Notes: generated by a model from the letters alone, not told the origin. Positions 1 to 12,933 are shown, counted from the first letter of the stretch. The stretch: 64,000 bases of DNA from Valencia hispanica (GCA_963556495.2 OY747721.1:14080649-14144648); one strand, 5' to 3'. Numbers and translations are program-made.

Positions 1-3000
1 CAGATGTTTCCAAGTAATGTATATTATGGAATTTTGGAATGTGGAAGCAGGTTTGTTGTGAAGGTATTTTATCTAGTTAAATAATGACTTACAATGAAAT
101 AGTGAAACAGAAAACTATCTGAAGCTGTTACTGAAGTTTTAATTTAAAGCAGTGTGGCCACTAAGTTTAAATCTGTACTAGTATAAGCGCAGAGAAGGGA
201 GACAGGTTTTTTGTTTTGTGTTTTTTAATCGCAGTTGATCCTCAGGAACCATGTTCTGTAAGAACAATTAAAAGTATGTACTGTATATACATATTATATC
301 TAGCACTCTCAACATTCATGCACACCCCTGGAAAAGATATGTAAAGAAGTCCATCCTGCCCTTGAGTCTTTTGGCATGGAGTTTGCATGTTCATTTTTGC
401 TTCAGATGTCTAACCATGTCTGTGCATGAAATAAACATTGCTCATCGTCCTTTCAGTTCAACTTATTCCCAACTGTCTTAAAATCTCTAGAATATTGGTT
501 TGACTGTAGATATGGATAAGTTAGGATGAGCAACTACGTAGCCATATTCTCTTGTCTTTGCCATTTTGAGTAGTGACTAAGAGAAAGTGGTCTCTGATCT
601 TTAATTATGAACCACAGGGACAGTGCATAACATGGATGAAGACTGTCTAAAGGCACTGATCAACATATATAGATAAAAATCAAATATATAGATAAAAAGG
701 AAACAGTTACATTTGATTCTTGAACCAGTGATTTTGTAAAAAAAAAAAAAAACACGTAACATATTTTTTAGTGTGAATTTACCTTGCTGCAATAACAGAT
801 TCTTTTAAGCTCCAGTTTTAGTAAAAATGTTAAAATGGATATAATCTTTGATGAAATATGTAGTACTGCCATCTTCTCTTCCAGCTGGATTTATAAACAA
901 GCACTTATTCCCTCGCACATTAGCCATAACTGATTAAAGATGAAATAGTTTGTTGCTGAATTATGTATGGTAGTAAACATTTCATTTACAGCACTTAAAA
1001 TAAGCACATTAATGATAACTGCAGTAAACTGTTAAATTGCTTGGCGGGGAGGCAGAGACCCCCTCAGTGACTCATGTTTAGCTTGGCACCAAACACCTGA
1101 ACAGAGGTTTAATTCTTCCATGAGGCCCATACTGCCAAAAACTTCTGGTTTAGTGCCACATTCGGACACTTCCTCCGAAGACATGCGGCCAAGGATGGAG
1201 TGGGTGGGGTTGTCTGACAAACAAAGAACAAGTGCTTCTCCAGCTGCTGGATTCCCATGCGAAAGAAGGCGCGGAGGGTTAGTCTAAGCTTGCCATGGGT
1301 GAGCTGCGTGTATGTTGGCCCAGCGGTTGTCAAGTGCTGCTTTAAGCAGGCAGTATCCTTAGCACTAATCTGTTAGTGACTCTGTAAATACATATAGCTT
1401 AAGGTAGAGCCACTGGGCTGAAACACTGTAATTTTCATTGGATGACTGTTCAACTCCCCTTTGTTGGTGTAAAAATGTTTATTGTGCCAAATAATTTACC
1501 CTTGTTGACATGGTAAGACTGAAATGTTATGTTAAAGGTTAACGATTCTGTAATTAAGGAAACAAAATAAAGGCACCTTGACAGGAACCTGTTCCAGGAA
1601 GCACAGTAGTTTCTGAGGCCTTTATCAACTACCCCACCAGGCTTCCACTGCTACAACCATGGTAAAAAGAAACTACCAGGTCAGATATTTACCCCTGACA
1701 AATACAGAGTGGGTAGGGGTGTGGGGGTTGTGGAGACAGATTGCTAAACTCTGTCAAAATGTCAAATTAGTATATCTTTTATATATATTTCAGTTAAAAA
1801 TACTTTTAAGCTAAAGCTTTTTGTTAACTTTTACAAATAGATTTGGAAACATCAACATTTGTTTTCAGCCATGGGTGGGATAGAGAGTATTTCCTTAAAG
1901 TATTTTTTAAAAGGGTTTTAAGCAATTTATGTTCTGTGGCACAAATAAAAACAACCACAACCTTCATGGATTCTTAACAGATGTTAAAGTAAGTTGCCGT
2001 GACAGAAACATAAGTTTTAGTTTTATCGCTGAGAATTTAATTCAACAATATGAGCTTCTCTCCCGACAATGCTGCAGTGGGAGGGTTAGGGACAAGAGCT
2101 TTGGATAGTGTTATCAGAGGCATTACTGTTACTGAAGAGGTTTAAAATAAACGGGTTTAAATAGGGTGGCTGGGCACCTTGCTCAAATTAAAATGTAATA
2201 CAAATGTTGGTCTAAAGAAAGCAAACACAGCAAAAAATAGGCAACAAATTTAAAGTTTTCCTTAGTTTGGATTTATGGTCAGGTTGGATCCTGTTTCTGG
2301 GACTCCATCATCTATTACTTATGTTGGGTAAAATCTTTGCAACAGCCTCATGGTCCAATGAAGCCTTAACAGGATCTCAAAAGAAAGCATGTATACCTTC
2401 CCAACGAGAAGAGAAAAGTATTGTGTTCAAAGACTAAAAAGTAACTATATGCAAGATTTGACAGAGAAAATCTCTGCGCTGATGCAGTTTGCCTACATTT
2501 AGATAATACATTCAGAGGAATATCTGCCTATGTTTATGGATTTTTATGTATATTACAGTCAAAGCAAATAGTGTAACATTCTAAATGTTCAATGCTGTTT
2601 ATGTAGCATTCCATGAAAGCAAATCTGCTGAAAGCTGGCCGTGATTTTGACACCTCAGAAGAAAAACAAAATACATAAGTCATCAGATGACACAGAGGAT
2701 GGAATCACTGTTCCCTTCAAATAATGATAATGCCCACTAAAAATATGTCTAAACTATTTAAAATCCAATTTTGAAAGATTCTGATTGCAAACTTTATAAT
2801 TCAATAGAGATAAATGAATTGGTTGGTAGTCCAAAGATTTTTAATAGAGTTCAGTCCAGGGTTGTTACAGAAGCTTGATGTCCACCCCAAAACTGATTTT
2901 GAAAGGAGTGTAATACCTCCAAGTTCCACTTCACTATAAATAGGCAACTATATGTTTCAAACAGAAATGAATTTTAGAACAGAACATTGATCATAAACAC

Positions 3001-6000
3001 ATATCAAAATCAGTTTTAAAATGGATAGACCAGGCTAACATAATTGTTCAGGGAAGTCTACTTATACCTTTTTGGTTTGTATGGACGATGCTTTAAAGCT
3101 GATAGCATGGCAGGAAACCAACCAATATAAATGAGCTCTACTATTACTGACATAAAAAAAAAGGTGACAAAACGTCCATTGAGAACAAAGGAATCCTATC
3201 AATGTTTAAGGGATGTTAATCAAACTTTTAGTGGGATTTATGAATATATATGAGCCTATGGGTTATTCTGAGGCTGATTGGATGTGAAATAAATCCACAC
3301 TAAACTCAAAAATGCACCAATTTCTGTTATAAAAAATCCTTGACATTGTATGTTGTATAATCACGCCACTCCCAAACAAGAAAGGCTCAGAATTGTCTTC
3401 AAAAGCTGCTGCTGATCAGTGTATGTAAAATTCTGACCAAGACTTTGCTTTGTGGAAAGAACTGTGCTGTGCAACAAAACATTTTAAAAAGGAAAACAAA
3501 CAATAATTGAGTACTAACAAAATAACGCTAATATTGCCAGCACCTCTGCTCCTGAGGTCAGCATATACAACAGACTTGAGTTGCCCTCTTATTACCAACC
3601 TGTTGCCACTGACAGGATTTTGCTGGCATGCTTCTCATTACTGTAATTCCCGAACTTTGAGAAATCTGCAAAGCTTAGAAAAAGAGCTTTCTAACAAGGT
3701 ATTGCATGACACGCTAGACTTATGGTATATGAAACCAATTGCTTTCACATTTCATTTTCAGTATTGTATCAGGCCCATTAATTTATACTAATTTTACAAA
3801 TTTGTATTTGTGTTGCATAAATTTCTTTTTCATGGTGTCTTTCCTTTACTTTCAAATCCTTCTCTATATCAGAGACCAGTCCTTCCCATTTTCAGATTGA
3901 TGGTTACAGTCATGTGCTTAGGAGGAGCAGGCTCATTTGACCAGATGCTGGAAACTAACTTCACCCTAAGAAGAACACAAAGGTGGCCAAGCTTCAGCTT
4001 CATCTTCTACATGGAGCTGTGTGCAAGCCAGCAGCAAAGCAAAGAACATGCAGCTGAGGAACCCATCTGAAAATCTTTTCTCTGTATCCACAAGCAGAGA
4101 CAGGAGGACCAGAGAGCCAGCATGGGGTCATGACAATGCATTGTGTGCAAGAGGAGCACACCATTACAAGTAAAATGTTCAGAGCGAGACAATGTTTGCA
4201 GCTGGAGAGGAGCTGCTTTAGGGCCTGTCACAGCAGATAAAAACTGCCTGAACTTTTATTATAAAAACATGCTGAAAAACTGACAAATAAAAGGCCAGTG
4301 TTGACACTTTATTCTGTATTATTGTTATTTAGTTTACATTTGAAATTGGATATTTGAAATTGCTTCCACTTGTGATTTTGAAGTTTCTATAAAGTTATAA
4401 ACATTTTAAAAAACACTATTACACTATTATTTCACAATATTTAGTAGACAGTAATATTGATTAACTACCAGACACTGAAAGCTGAGGTTGTTCTGGAAAA
4501 AGGAGAGGTAAAAAAACACTTACTGCAGATTTTTCTGACTATACTACAGCTACAAAATCAAAATAAATACCAGGCGGCCCAGTTATAATTATGGTCATAA
4601 GAGGGTTGGTGTGTTGACATCACTTTTCAAAAATCAAATTAAGTTGCTTTGTCAGACCTCCCCCCATTATTCGCCAACATATATGTCTCACATCACCTGG
4701 GAAATTGTTGGCAACACAATTTAATTACAACCTACAAAAAGTGTAGAAGTGTAAACATCGCTCTGTTTCATCCCTTTATGTAAGTGGACATGAAGACAAT
4801 GTGTTAGGAGGAAACAAATCTGCCCTGACAGCCACATCAAAGGGTGCAGTGAGGGGCTTACTGCTACTTAAGGCATAGGAATGTTGTTGCTAAGCATCGG
4901 CCCAGAACCTATCAGCCCTTTAAGGAGTATACTACTTTGGGCGGGTTAAACATTTATGTATACACCCTATGACCAAACCTAGCATTTTTGGTACAAGTAT
5001 TTTTGTGACCACAACAAAGTTAGTACATTCCTCCAGAACTTGTATCAAGTAAATCTGCTGCTAAATGCAGTTGAAACCATGAATCTGGATTAATCTACTT
5101 GTGGAGGTGCAACATTCTCATTCTGATTTCTTGGCTGATCTCTTCAGATTCTTCCATAATGTCAGACAAGGAAGCAGTGCATGTCAAATGTTGCCTTAAA
5201 AATCATTTCACAGAATTGCCTCCAATTAATTTCTATGTTCTAACAATCAGAACCTTGCAAAGCCATGACATCACTGTCTTTCCAATTATTTAATAACACA
5301 GTCATCTTAGTATATTTGTAAACTTTTGACTTTAACAAGTTTTAGAAAATTCGCTAAAAGAATCTTACTTATTCAATCTGGCTCTAAAAGCTTAACATGT
5401 CATTTAGAAAAAACATGATTTTTTTAAAGATGTTTTCAGTTGACAAGAGAAAAGCTATCTGTTGTATAATTTCCTCTTACCTTTTATGGAGTTTATGCGT
5501 GGTGATGAATAGACACTGTCACCACTACATAAAAAGCTATGAGTCAGTGCTGGTTGCCACCTTCCTGTGAATACATTCAGCTCCCTCCTCTTGCCCGGTT
5601 GAGGTGCTAAATCACGGGCAGCGTTTGGAAATAGAGGGATATCATTGGATGGCCATGGCTGGCAGGCTCTTATAATTCTGTCCATCAACTTAATTCATTA
5701 TTTCAGCAGCTGCAGATTTCTGCTCTGAATTAGGGAAACTGACAGGTTTGAGCACAGTTCAAAGGAGAGAGCTTTCAAGTCAGACTTTGGCAAATGATCT
5801 GGAGGAGCACGTCCAATGTGCCCTGTCATTCACCACCCTGACAAGCAGTACATTTTCATGTCGGGGCAAGAAAATGAGCCAGAGCACGACTGAAGGCTCA
5901 CTTCTAGGAAATAAAAGTGCTAGGTGACCTCTCACTAACTTGTAATCCGCACAGTATTAGTCATAACAACAGAGGATAAATCCTCTGTGAGAGCTGAGCC

Positions 6001-6290
6001 GTCTAAGCATGGCATGGGGCTGCCTGACCGATAAATCCCCTACTTTTTTTTTTTACCTTATTGTTGAGATGAAAGAGAAATGGTGCAGCAGATTATTGAG
6101 AACAATCAGGCATTATTACCAATAAAAAAGGAGAAAAATACAGGATCTGCTTTGTGAGAGGCCACTCATTACCAATTACATGCAATTTCTGACAGCCGGG
6201 AATAATTACCCAACATCAATTTGAGACAGACCCTAGACGGTGTAACAGCTACAATCCTGCAGCTTTTCAATTTAAATTCATGTGTTTTTC
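1..6290. other. Non-coding, mostly unique-looking DNA
   Basis: No open frame here resembles a known protein. The sequence is AT-rich with short homopolymer runs. A GC-richer island at about 1,040-1,330 holds the possible exon listed separately. The part from about 5,570 to 6,240 is less AT-rich and free of recognisable repeats, which would suit conserved regulatory DNA, but conservation cannot be judged from one sequence. Confidence 0.4.
1097..1213 (-). other. Possible internal coding exon (weak)
   Basis: On the minus strand a pyrimidine-rich tract ending in TTTGTTTGTCAG precedes a 117-bp open segment that is followed by CAG/GTGTTT. The segment has no stop in one frame, is a multiple of three, and would have phase-1 introns on both sides. 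It would encode 38 complete codons, including NPTHSILGRMSSEEVSE and a Met/Glu-rich end. The segment is clearly GC-richer than its surroundings. I do not recognise the peptide. The donor is weak (GTGTTT rather than GTRAGT), and a 117-bp open stretch between AG and GT can occur by chance. It could equally be a conserved non-coding element. Confidence 0.15.
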
Positions 6291-6299
6291 ATGTGTATA

Positions 6300-6530
6300 T
6301 TGTTTTTGCAACTAAAACATTTCAATGTATTTGATTGGGATTTTATGTGATAGAAGAACTCATAGTAGTACATGACTGTGACGTGGGAGGAAAAAGGTTA
6401 GATGGTTTTCAAATTTGTTAAAATTAGAAACATGAAAAAGTGTGGGGCGCATTTATAATCCAGGTCCTTTTACTCTGGTACCTCTAAATAAAACCAGGTC
6501 TAAGCAAATTCCTTGAAGGACTAATTTTGT
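6300..6530. mobile_element. Tc1-like terminal relic
   Basis: The run containing ATTGGGATTTTATGTGATAG, followed by GGAGGAAAAAGGTTAGATGG and GTGTGGGGCGCATTTAT, follows the order of a teleost Tc1 subterminal inverted-repeat region. The same region appears in other degenerate copies at about 38.2 kb and 56.55 kb. No transposase frame survives. The fragment ends near the phrase resembling 'cctttactctgataccccta' of such elements. Boundaries are approximate and no TA duplication can be assigned. Confidence 0.5.
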
Positions 6531-6726
6531 ATGAAGAAACGCTGGCTGAGTGGACAGGTCCAACTGATTTACTCCATCAGATTTTCATTCTCAGAAATGT
6601 TCAGGAACTTGCCTAGTGGAAATGCACTTATAGTTGTACTGGTAGAGAAAAACATAGAGTATCCAAGGTCAAAAGCACTAATAGCTCAGCTAAAAAACTG
6701 TTTAATGAGAGAAAGACAGGTAAACT

Positions 6727-7498
6727 CTCTTCCCTGGGCATGCCTTCCAACCTGGAAGAAGAGTCTGTGGACTTTGGGTCGGGCTCTCCAATCTCTGGTG
6801 CTGAGGTTACCCAGGTCGTTAAAAAGCTCCTCAGTGGCAAGGCTCGGGGGGTGGATGAGATTCGCCTGGAGTTCCTCAAGGCTCTGGATGTTGTGGGGCT
6901 GTGTTGATTAACGCAGCTCTGCAATATTACGTGGACATTGGCGGTAGTTCCCTTGGATTAGCAGACCAGGATGGTGGTCCCCCTGTTTAAAAAGGGGGAC
7001 CACAGAGTGTGTTCCAACTACAGGGGGATCACACTTCTGAGGTTCCCTGGTAATGTCTATTCAGAGGGACTGGAGAGGAGGGTCTGACGGATAGTGTAAC
7101 CTCGGATCCAGGAGGAACAATGTGGTTTTCGTCCAGGCCGCGGAACACTGGACCAGCTCTACACCCTCTGCAGGGTCCTAGAAGGTGTGTGGGAGTTCGC
7201 CCAACCGGTCTACTTGTGTTTCGTGGACTTACAGAAAGCATTCGACCGTTTCCTTTGGGAAGTCCTGTGGGGGGTACTCCGGGAATGTGGGGTCCTTCCC
7301 CAAGTGGAGGAGTTTAAGTATCTGGGGGTCTTGTTCACGAATGAGGGAAAAATGGAGCGGGAGATCGATAGGCAGATTGGTAGGGCATCTGCAGTTATGC
7401 GGGCGCTGTACCGGTCTGTCATGGTGAAGAGAGAGCTGAGCCGAAAGCAGCTTCCCCCGCGACCAGATCCCGGATAAGCTGAAGATGATGGATGGATG
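6727..7498 (+). mobile_element. Rex3-like (RTE clade) LINE, 5'-truncated and internally deleted
   Basis: Fragments of a reverse transcriptase read along the plus strand: VVPLFKKGDHRVCSNYRGIT, then EEQCGFRPGRGTLDQLYTL, then FVDLQKAFDR, then EEFKYLGVLFTNEGKMEREI and finally LPPRPDPG before the stop at 7,475. The 3' end is GATGATGGATGGATGGA, as in Rex3, whose 3' UTR is little more than GATG repeats. The copy is flanked by the direct repeat GAAAGACAGGTAAACT at 6,711-6,726 and 7,499-7,514, a target-site duplication of 14-16 bp (two bases are shared with the tail). It is dead: frameshifts and stops occur before 7,100, and two internal deletions remove the catalytic FADD/YADD region and most of the C-terminal domain. 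Confidence 0.88.
7187..7477 (+). pseudogene. Rex3 reverse transcriptase remnant spanning deletion junctions
   Basis: This 96-codon open stretch joins three separate parts of the LINE polyprotein in one frame. First comes the RT block with the conserved VYLCFVDLQKAFDR motif (first catalytic Asp region). At about 7,298 it jumps directly to the QVEEFKYLGVLFTNEG block, which normally lies after the catalytic FADD box. At about 7,448 it jumps from VKRELSRK to the terminal LPPRPDPG. The open frame is therefore an accident of two in-frame deletions and not a functional short protein. The missing segment contains the two catalytic aspartates, so no RT activity is possible. Confidence 0.8.
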
Positions 7499-7514
7499 GA
7501 AAGACAGGTAAACT

Positions 7515-10335
7515 GAAAAGATGTGAGGTAGGAAAACTTTCTATGGGAAATGTAAACAGTGGACACAACGTTAATGGTAGCACTAGCTCCTTTAAAACTA
7601 CATAATCAACTTGAATGTTATGTGTTTTGGAAAAAGTTAGGGGATCACAATGTTTAGTTAATCTAAATTGGTTTTGATATAACTAAATACATTTATAGTT
7701 AACTCTAAATGTATTCACTTGAAAAAAATCTCTGATTTGATCCACAAATATCACCATCAGCCTCATAAAATGCTACCCTACCATCAGCTACCATTAGTCT
7801 CTCAGACAATTTCTAATCATATTTTAAGATTTTTTTTTTTGTTTATTCTAAACTAATTAAAAGATAAAATCAATACTTGGTTACATTTCATTAACATTAT
7901 AATTCACTATTTGTTCTATTAACCCATAATACTGCAGAACAAGGAAAAACAAGAATTGTCCTTATTTTTAGCACTTGTGATATTTGCCTACATACCAACT
8001 ACACTGACTCCTACTCTGACTGAGTCGATCGATTCCCTTTACTAAAACCAGCTTTCATTCAGATGGTTTTGATCAGCTACTTTCCTTTGTGGGACACACG
8101 TCATCACCTTTATTTTCTGCCATAATTGCATGGGAAAGATCTCCCTTTTGATACTGTCTGCATGCCAAATCACTATCAGGAAAAGAGTGTCGAAAAGTGC
8201 CATGTGTGCTGTCTGCTGAGAGAGAAAAAAAGGGTTCATACACCTGTGGAAGACAAACAGGCTTTTCAGAGATTTGACATATCTATCATCGCAGTGTAGG
8301 ATATGAACTGTTCTGTCATCCTAATGGTACATAGTGGAACTTTAGGTGCTGATAGACATGTGTTGCACATGGTGAACTGTCTAGCAGCTGGCATTCCCAG
8401 GTCTGCAATCCCTACCTCTACAGCTTTAAGCCCTCCAAGGCCTCCCTGTCTCCTCTCCTGGCTATAATATGCAGACAGGCATCTTCTGCAGGCCCATGGT
8501 TGAGCTGCTGAGTACAGCTGAACGGGATGTTCTGCTCCCCCTTGGGCCTTTTTTCTCTTCTCGTTTACCACTGCTGCGAAGTCAACACTTATCCTCAATA
8601 ACAGTCAAGTGGATTGTGAAGATGTCTATTCTCTCTCCTAGAGAAATTATTATCCTCAAAAAATGCATTTTAGCATGTATAGAAAATACAATGAACAATG
8701 GGAGGAAAAACACATAGCTTTACAAGATGAAAAACCTTTGAAAAACCCAGCAAAAGTTGAAATGTCTGTTTGGAAAGAGATGCACCAAACTTGACTAGCA
8801 CTGACAGGTGAAACAATCAGGGAATGCACCATATTGAAGCTGTATGTTGAAAGATGTTACTTTGAGTAAAAGGTTCGAAAATAAGTTTTTTTCAGTATCA
8901 GTAAAGTGCTAAAACTGAAGTCAAAGGAAGCACAAATGGTGTAAGCAGCTTTTCAACAGAAATCTATTTCCTACAGAGGCATGCCAGTCGTACTGTTGTT
9001 ACTTTGACTGCCTGTAGGGGCACTCAGAAGAAATATTGATGTCAGAAATTTACTATGATGAGTGGCTTAAGTTGCTTCTTTCAACTTCGAGTTTGTAAAT
9101 TTTGACTTCAAATATAGGATACTTTTAAAACAGATAAAAAACCTGCATCCTAATAAAATAAAAATGCAGTCTTTACACCTATAAAGACATGACAGAAAAC
9201 AACAAAGAAAAAACACTGCTTTAGAAAATATACACATAGCCGACCTTCACAATTAGCAATGCCAACCACGTTAACCATGCTAATTGCGCTAACATAAGAT
9301 GCTAAAAACAACTTGAAATGTCAAGTTCAAAAACAAGTAAAGCTCTGCTTTACAGTGACTGCTCTTTCACATAATATTGCTGCTTCTGCTCCTTATAAAA
9401 AATATTGGACAACGCAGGAAGGCTTGAAACAAATTTAAACAAGTTTTTAAAAAACAGTGTTAAGTGCTATAAATGGTTTTCTTGTTTTTATAATTGCTTG
9501 ACTTGGTTAAAACAAAATATCTACATTAGTCTTTCATGCTTGTTACTTATTTATTGGAGGGGGGATTAAATGAAATTGAATAGAATAATTTGAAATAATC
9601 TGAAGCAGCCCTGAGAAGTCTGCAAATAAAAGAATGAATGCATGCCATCTACCCACACAGAGGGTTGCTAAGATAAGCAGGACGGATTCGACTGAGAGAA
9701 TCTGTTATCAGGGATGGCACTATGCTCTGACATCAGGATAAGCATATCTATCAGCACGCTGCCAAACATCCTCAAGTGAGCTTGGTGGAGAACAAAGCCC
9801 GCATCGTCTCTCACAGCTAAGGTTACAGCCGGATGATGATGTACTTGTCACTGCCGTGTAAATGATCCACTGCCCTAGCCAGTTTCAAGTGAACAAAAAG
9901 AACCCCCACCAAGACATGGATATCATCTGAACTGTTTTAGATATCTGCTTATTAGTCCCTTTAATAGTTACAGCTGACTTGATTCTTACAGTTTTGAACC
10001 GGGATGCTGTGAAGGGCTGTCTCAGATACAATGCAAAACAAAAAGAGTTGAAGTAAAACAAGGAAGCTGGTTAATGTGGTTCATCAACACCTCAGCAGAC
10101 AAACCTGTCTAGGTGAGGTCTCCTCACAGAAAAGTCTGTTCTGGATTATTGTTTACTTATGATGAGATCAGGGTAATGTTTTGTTTTTTGAGCTCACCAA
10201 AAACTCGACAAGACATAAAATTTAGTTACAAGTAGCAGAATATATTTTCGAACCTTTGGAAAAATACCCCTGGCTTTTTGCTGCAAGCCATGTAACAAAC
10301 TTGTAACAAACATGACACCCAATTAAACTTTTTTG
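7515..10335. other. Non-coding DNA, no recognised element
   Basis: I see no recognisable coding region, terminal repeats or long tandem arrays here. It is AT-rich with scattered poly-A and poly-T runs. The part at about 9,600-9,960 is less AT-rich and repeat-free. Confidence 0.4.
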
Positions 10336-10339
10336 CTGA

Positions 10340-10830
10340 CATGCAAACAAAATCTGTGGTCACCGCTAACCAATCATCTCTTTGCTGAAACATGGTAGCG
10401 GCAGCATCATGTTGTGGAGATGCTCTTCTTCAAGATGGGTGGAGCTAAATACAGGGCAGTCATTGAAAAAAATCCACTAAAAGCAACCAATTGCTTGAAA
10501 CTGGGGCAGAGGTTCACCTTCCAGCAGGGCAGCAACCCTAAACATACTGCCATAGTTACAACAGAACATTTAAGATCAAATCATATTCATGTGTTAGAAT
10601 GGCCCAGTCAAAGTCTACATCCAAATAAAATTTAGAGAATCTGTGACAAGACATAAAAATTTATGTTCACAGACACTCTCCATCCAATTGGACAGAGCCG
10701 TTTTGCAATTTTTCTTCCGTTTTCTTTGCAATTCCAATTTGCAGCCACTATAGATTGTTACAGAGGTTACAGATTGTAGCTGTAACATTAAAAACATGTG
10801 AAACAGTTCAAGGCACTATATTGTCCTGTG
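10340..10830 (+). pseudogene. Tc1-like transposase relic, same family as the 13- and 51-kb copies
   Basis: Plus-strand sequence resembles the second half of the transposase at 51,392-52,411. It includes a degraded GGGSIMLWG-coding block (ATGGTAGCGGCAGCATCATG), GGAGCTAAATACAGGGCAGT, CGGAGGTTCACC-like sequence before a QQ-D-N-DPKH block, and AGAATGGCCCAGTCAAAGTC (EWPSQS). A stop follows immediately where PIENLW should lie, and part of the C-terminal coding region is missing. The end at 10,740-10,830 still resembles a right terminal repeat (GCTGTAACATTAAAAACATG, then AACAGTTCAAGGCAC). It cannot encode an active protein. Confidence 0.7.
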
Positions 10831-10834
10831 CTAA

Positions 10835-12120
10835 GGGTTCTCTAGTTCTTACACCTATTGTAGCAGTAACACCATGGGCTAACTATAACTGACGCACTCT
10901 GTGTATCTCATTACTGAGAAGCCAAGAAAAGAAAAGAAGAACCAAAACAAAAGCAGGACGGAGCAGCATTTTGGCAGATGCTGCAAGTAAGAGCATATCC
11001 CACATTTTGTTCAAGGCCGTGAGAAAAAAAAAAGAAAAAAAAGAGCTGGCAGAACAATTTCAATCTGACAAAGTGTTGGTGGATGAGTCAGTGAATGAAT
11101 CACTCACAGTATCACAGTCCAAGGCACAGCGTTTGAAGAGAAATCCAGCCCTCGAAGGGAAGTACACCACTGGCAGTGATGAATTGCGGCCCTCTTCTGT
11201 GCCTTCCACATGGTTCGCCTCAATATCCTGTTCATTATGATGTACTGAGTCCCATCACTGATATTTCTGTGATTTATTTTTGGACATTAACAGTCAGCTA
11301 GCCAGTTAGTTGGGCCAAATCACGAAATGACTCAGAGCCAAGAAAATACATTGTGTATACAAATTCTGGTTGTTGATTTGAAGGATAAAAGCTGGTCCTG
11401 TATGAACAAATCTGTGTTTTATGTCTTTGTCCCTCTACCAGGTAAAGCCAGAAAAACTACTACAACAATCACAAAAGACCTCTGAGGTCACCACACACAG
11501 ACAGCGAAGGTGCAAGTAGACAGAATGGGTATGGGGTGCTCTGAGCCAGACGAGTCAGCTTGTCTTGCTCGCAAAGAGAAACAACTATCGGTGTGATCGC
11601 ACCACTTCACATGCCGGAGTCTAAACAAGCCCCTGTTTTTATTTCCATAAAGCCGCGTTCTGTCTTTTGTTCTGACGCAGATAAGATGTATAAATTATGA
11701 GCAGCTGACAAAGTATACCGGGGCGCCTCGGGCAGCTCATCAGTCATGCTCAGGCTGTCAGCAGGTAACTGATGGGGGCCCTACAGGCACAAAGCCCTTT
11801 TTTTAAGCAAAGGAGGAGAAAGGGAGGGAGGTGGAGGAATTAAAGCAGTTATTGGAGTCCTGAGCACAACAGCTGACTCATATTTAACACTCTCTTTAAA
11901 GGAGTAAGGCAGACGCCAAGAGCTTTGGGCTTCACAGTGCGTTTTTGTGGCTCTCTCCTCAGGAGCGTATGTCTATCTGTTGTGCTCTGTCGATGTTACA
12001 CAATGGTATTCAAGCTGGATAGAGTTATAAAAAGAGTCATCTTGACAGACCACCCAGGAGGAGATGGAGAGAGGTCTGTGCCGGGGGACCACATGGTTAC
12101 AAAAATTTTCTGTTTAAACA
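10835..12120. other. Non-coding DNA, partly GC-richer
   Basis: No coding region is recognised. The 11,450-11,900 part is notably less AT-rich than its surroundings and includes purine runs (GGAGGAGAAAGGGAGGGAGG near 11,811). It is repeat-free and would be a reasonable place to test for conserved regulatory DNA. Nothing in the sequence alone proves that. Confidence 0.35.
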
Positions 12121-12126
12121 AAACAT

Positions 12127-12230
12127 GCAGTGCTGGTCAGAAGTTTACATACAGTCATCATCAGCATGAACTTCATTGAAACTTTGGTCTTTTAAGGTTG
12201 CATTTTAACCCCTTTTTTCAGGGTGGAAAA
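12127..12230. mobile_element. Isolated Tc1-like terminal inverted repeat relic
   Basis: The run GTGCTGGTCAGAAGTTTACA at 12,130 followed by TACAGTCATCATCAGCATGA resembles the outer terminal repeat of a Tc1 family distinct from those elsewhere in the window. It continues as ATGAACTTCATTGAAACTTT. No matching second end or transposase lies nearby, so this is a stranded end of a deleted copy. Confidence 0.5.
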
Positions 12231-12419
12231 ATAATACAAGAAACAATCTCTATGAATTGTAAAACTGAGAATAATGTTCACAAGTTACATTATTTTTGTA
12301 AATTGTCTCTTAGCATGCTGTTTATAATGCCCCAGGTAGTTAATAAAATAATAAAATGTCCATATGGAAGATTTCTGTCTGCTTGTTACCAGCTTATCTT
12401 CAGGACTTACTTGTAACTG

Positions 12420-12830
12420 CAAAAGTAAAAAATTCAAGGTGCTTTACATGATTAAGGGCTAAAGTAAAAATAGCAATAAAACACAGATGAAGCATACATG
12501 AATTTAGGATAAAGTAAAAACAGCTATAAAGCATGAAGCATACACAAAATATATGATACATGAAAACATTACTCAAAGGCAACTCAGTGTTTCAGCAGCT
12601 GTGCAGTCGTCTGGAAGTTTGTTCCAGATTAGAGGATCATAGAAACTAAAAGCTACTTCTCCATGTTTGGTTCGAATTTTAGGGATGTTGAGTAGACTGG
12701 AATAAGAGGTCCTGAGTAGTCGGGGGATGGGGGGTCTCTATAGTGACAGTAGATCTTCAAGGTACTTTGGCGCCAGGCCATTCAATGATTTATAAACTAG
12801 TAAAAGTATTTTGAAGTCCATTCCATTCTT
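12420..12830. repeat. Probable dispersed teleost repeat, unclassified
   Basis: Phrases such as CAGCTGTGCAGTCGTCTGG, AGTTTGTTCCAGATTAGAGG and CAGGCCATTCAATGATTTAT are ones I associate with a very common interspersed repeat in fish genomes. I cannot place it in a family from the sequence. A short internal duplication (AAAGTAAAAA followed by AGC at about 12,465 and 12,512) is also visible. No intact frame is present. The call rests on recognition rather than on a second copy in this window. Confidence 0.3.
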
Positions 12831-12838
12831 TCTCTCTC

Positions 12839-12879
12839 ACACACACACACACACACGCACGCACCCATCCACGCACGCA

Positions 12880-12933
<54 letters not shown>
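12839..12933. repeat. Compound CA / CGCA / TA microsatellite
   Basis: A run of CA is followed by imperfect (GCAC)n, more CA and finally (AT)n. The terminal TA at 12,932-12,933 is the target dinucleotide of the Tc1 copy that follows. Open frames across it are low-complexity artefacts. Confidence 0.95.

Noticed and set aside
3810..4070. 86-codon plus-strand open frame
   Set aside because: No domain, no splice context and no codon-like features; such lengths occur by chance in non-coding DNA.
5455..5688. 77-codon minus-strand open frame
   Set aside because: It lacks a convincing splice donor or acceptor and any recognisable protein motif; it may be conserved non-coding DNA.
7187..7477. Small host gene of 96 codons
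   Set aside because: It is a fusion of three separate parts of Rex3 RT created by deletions within a flanked LINE copy.
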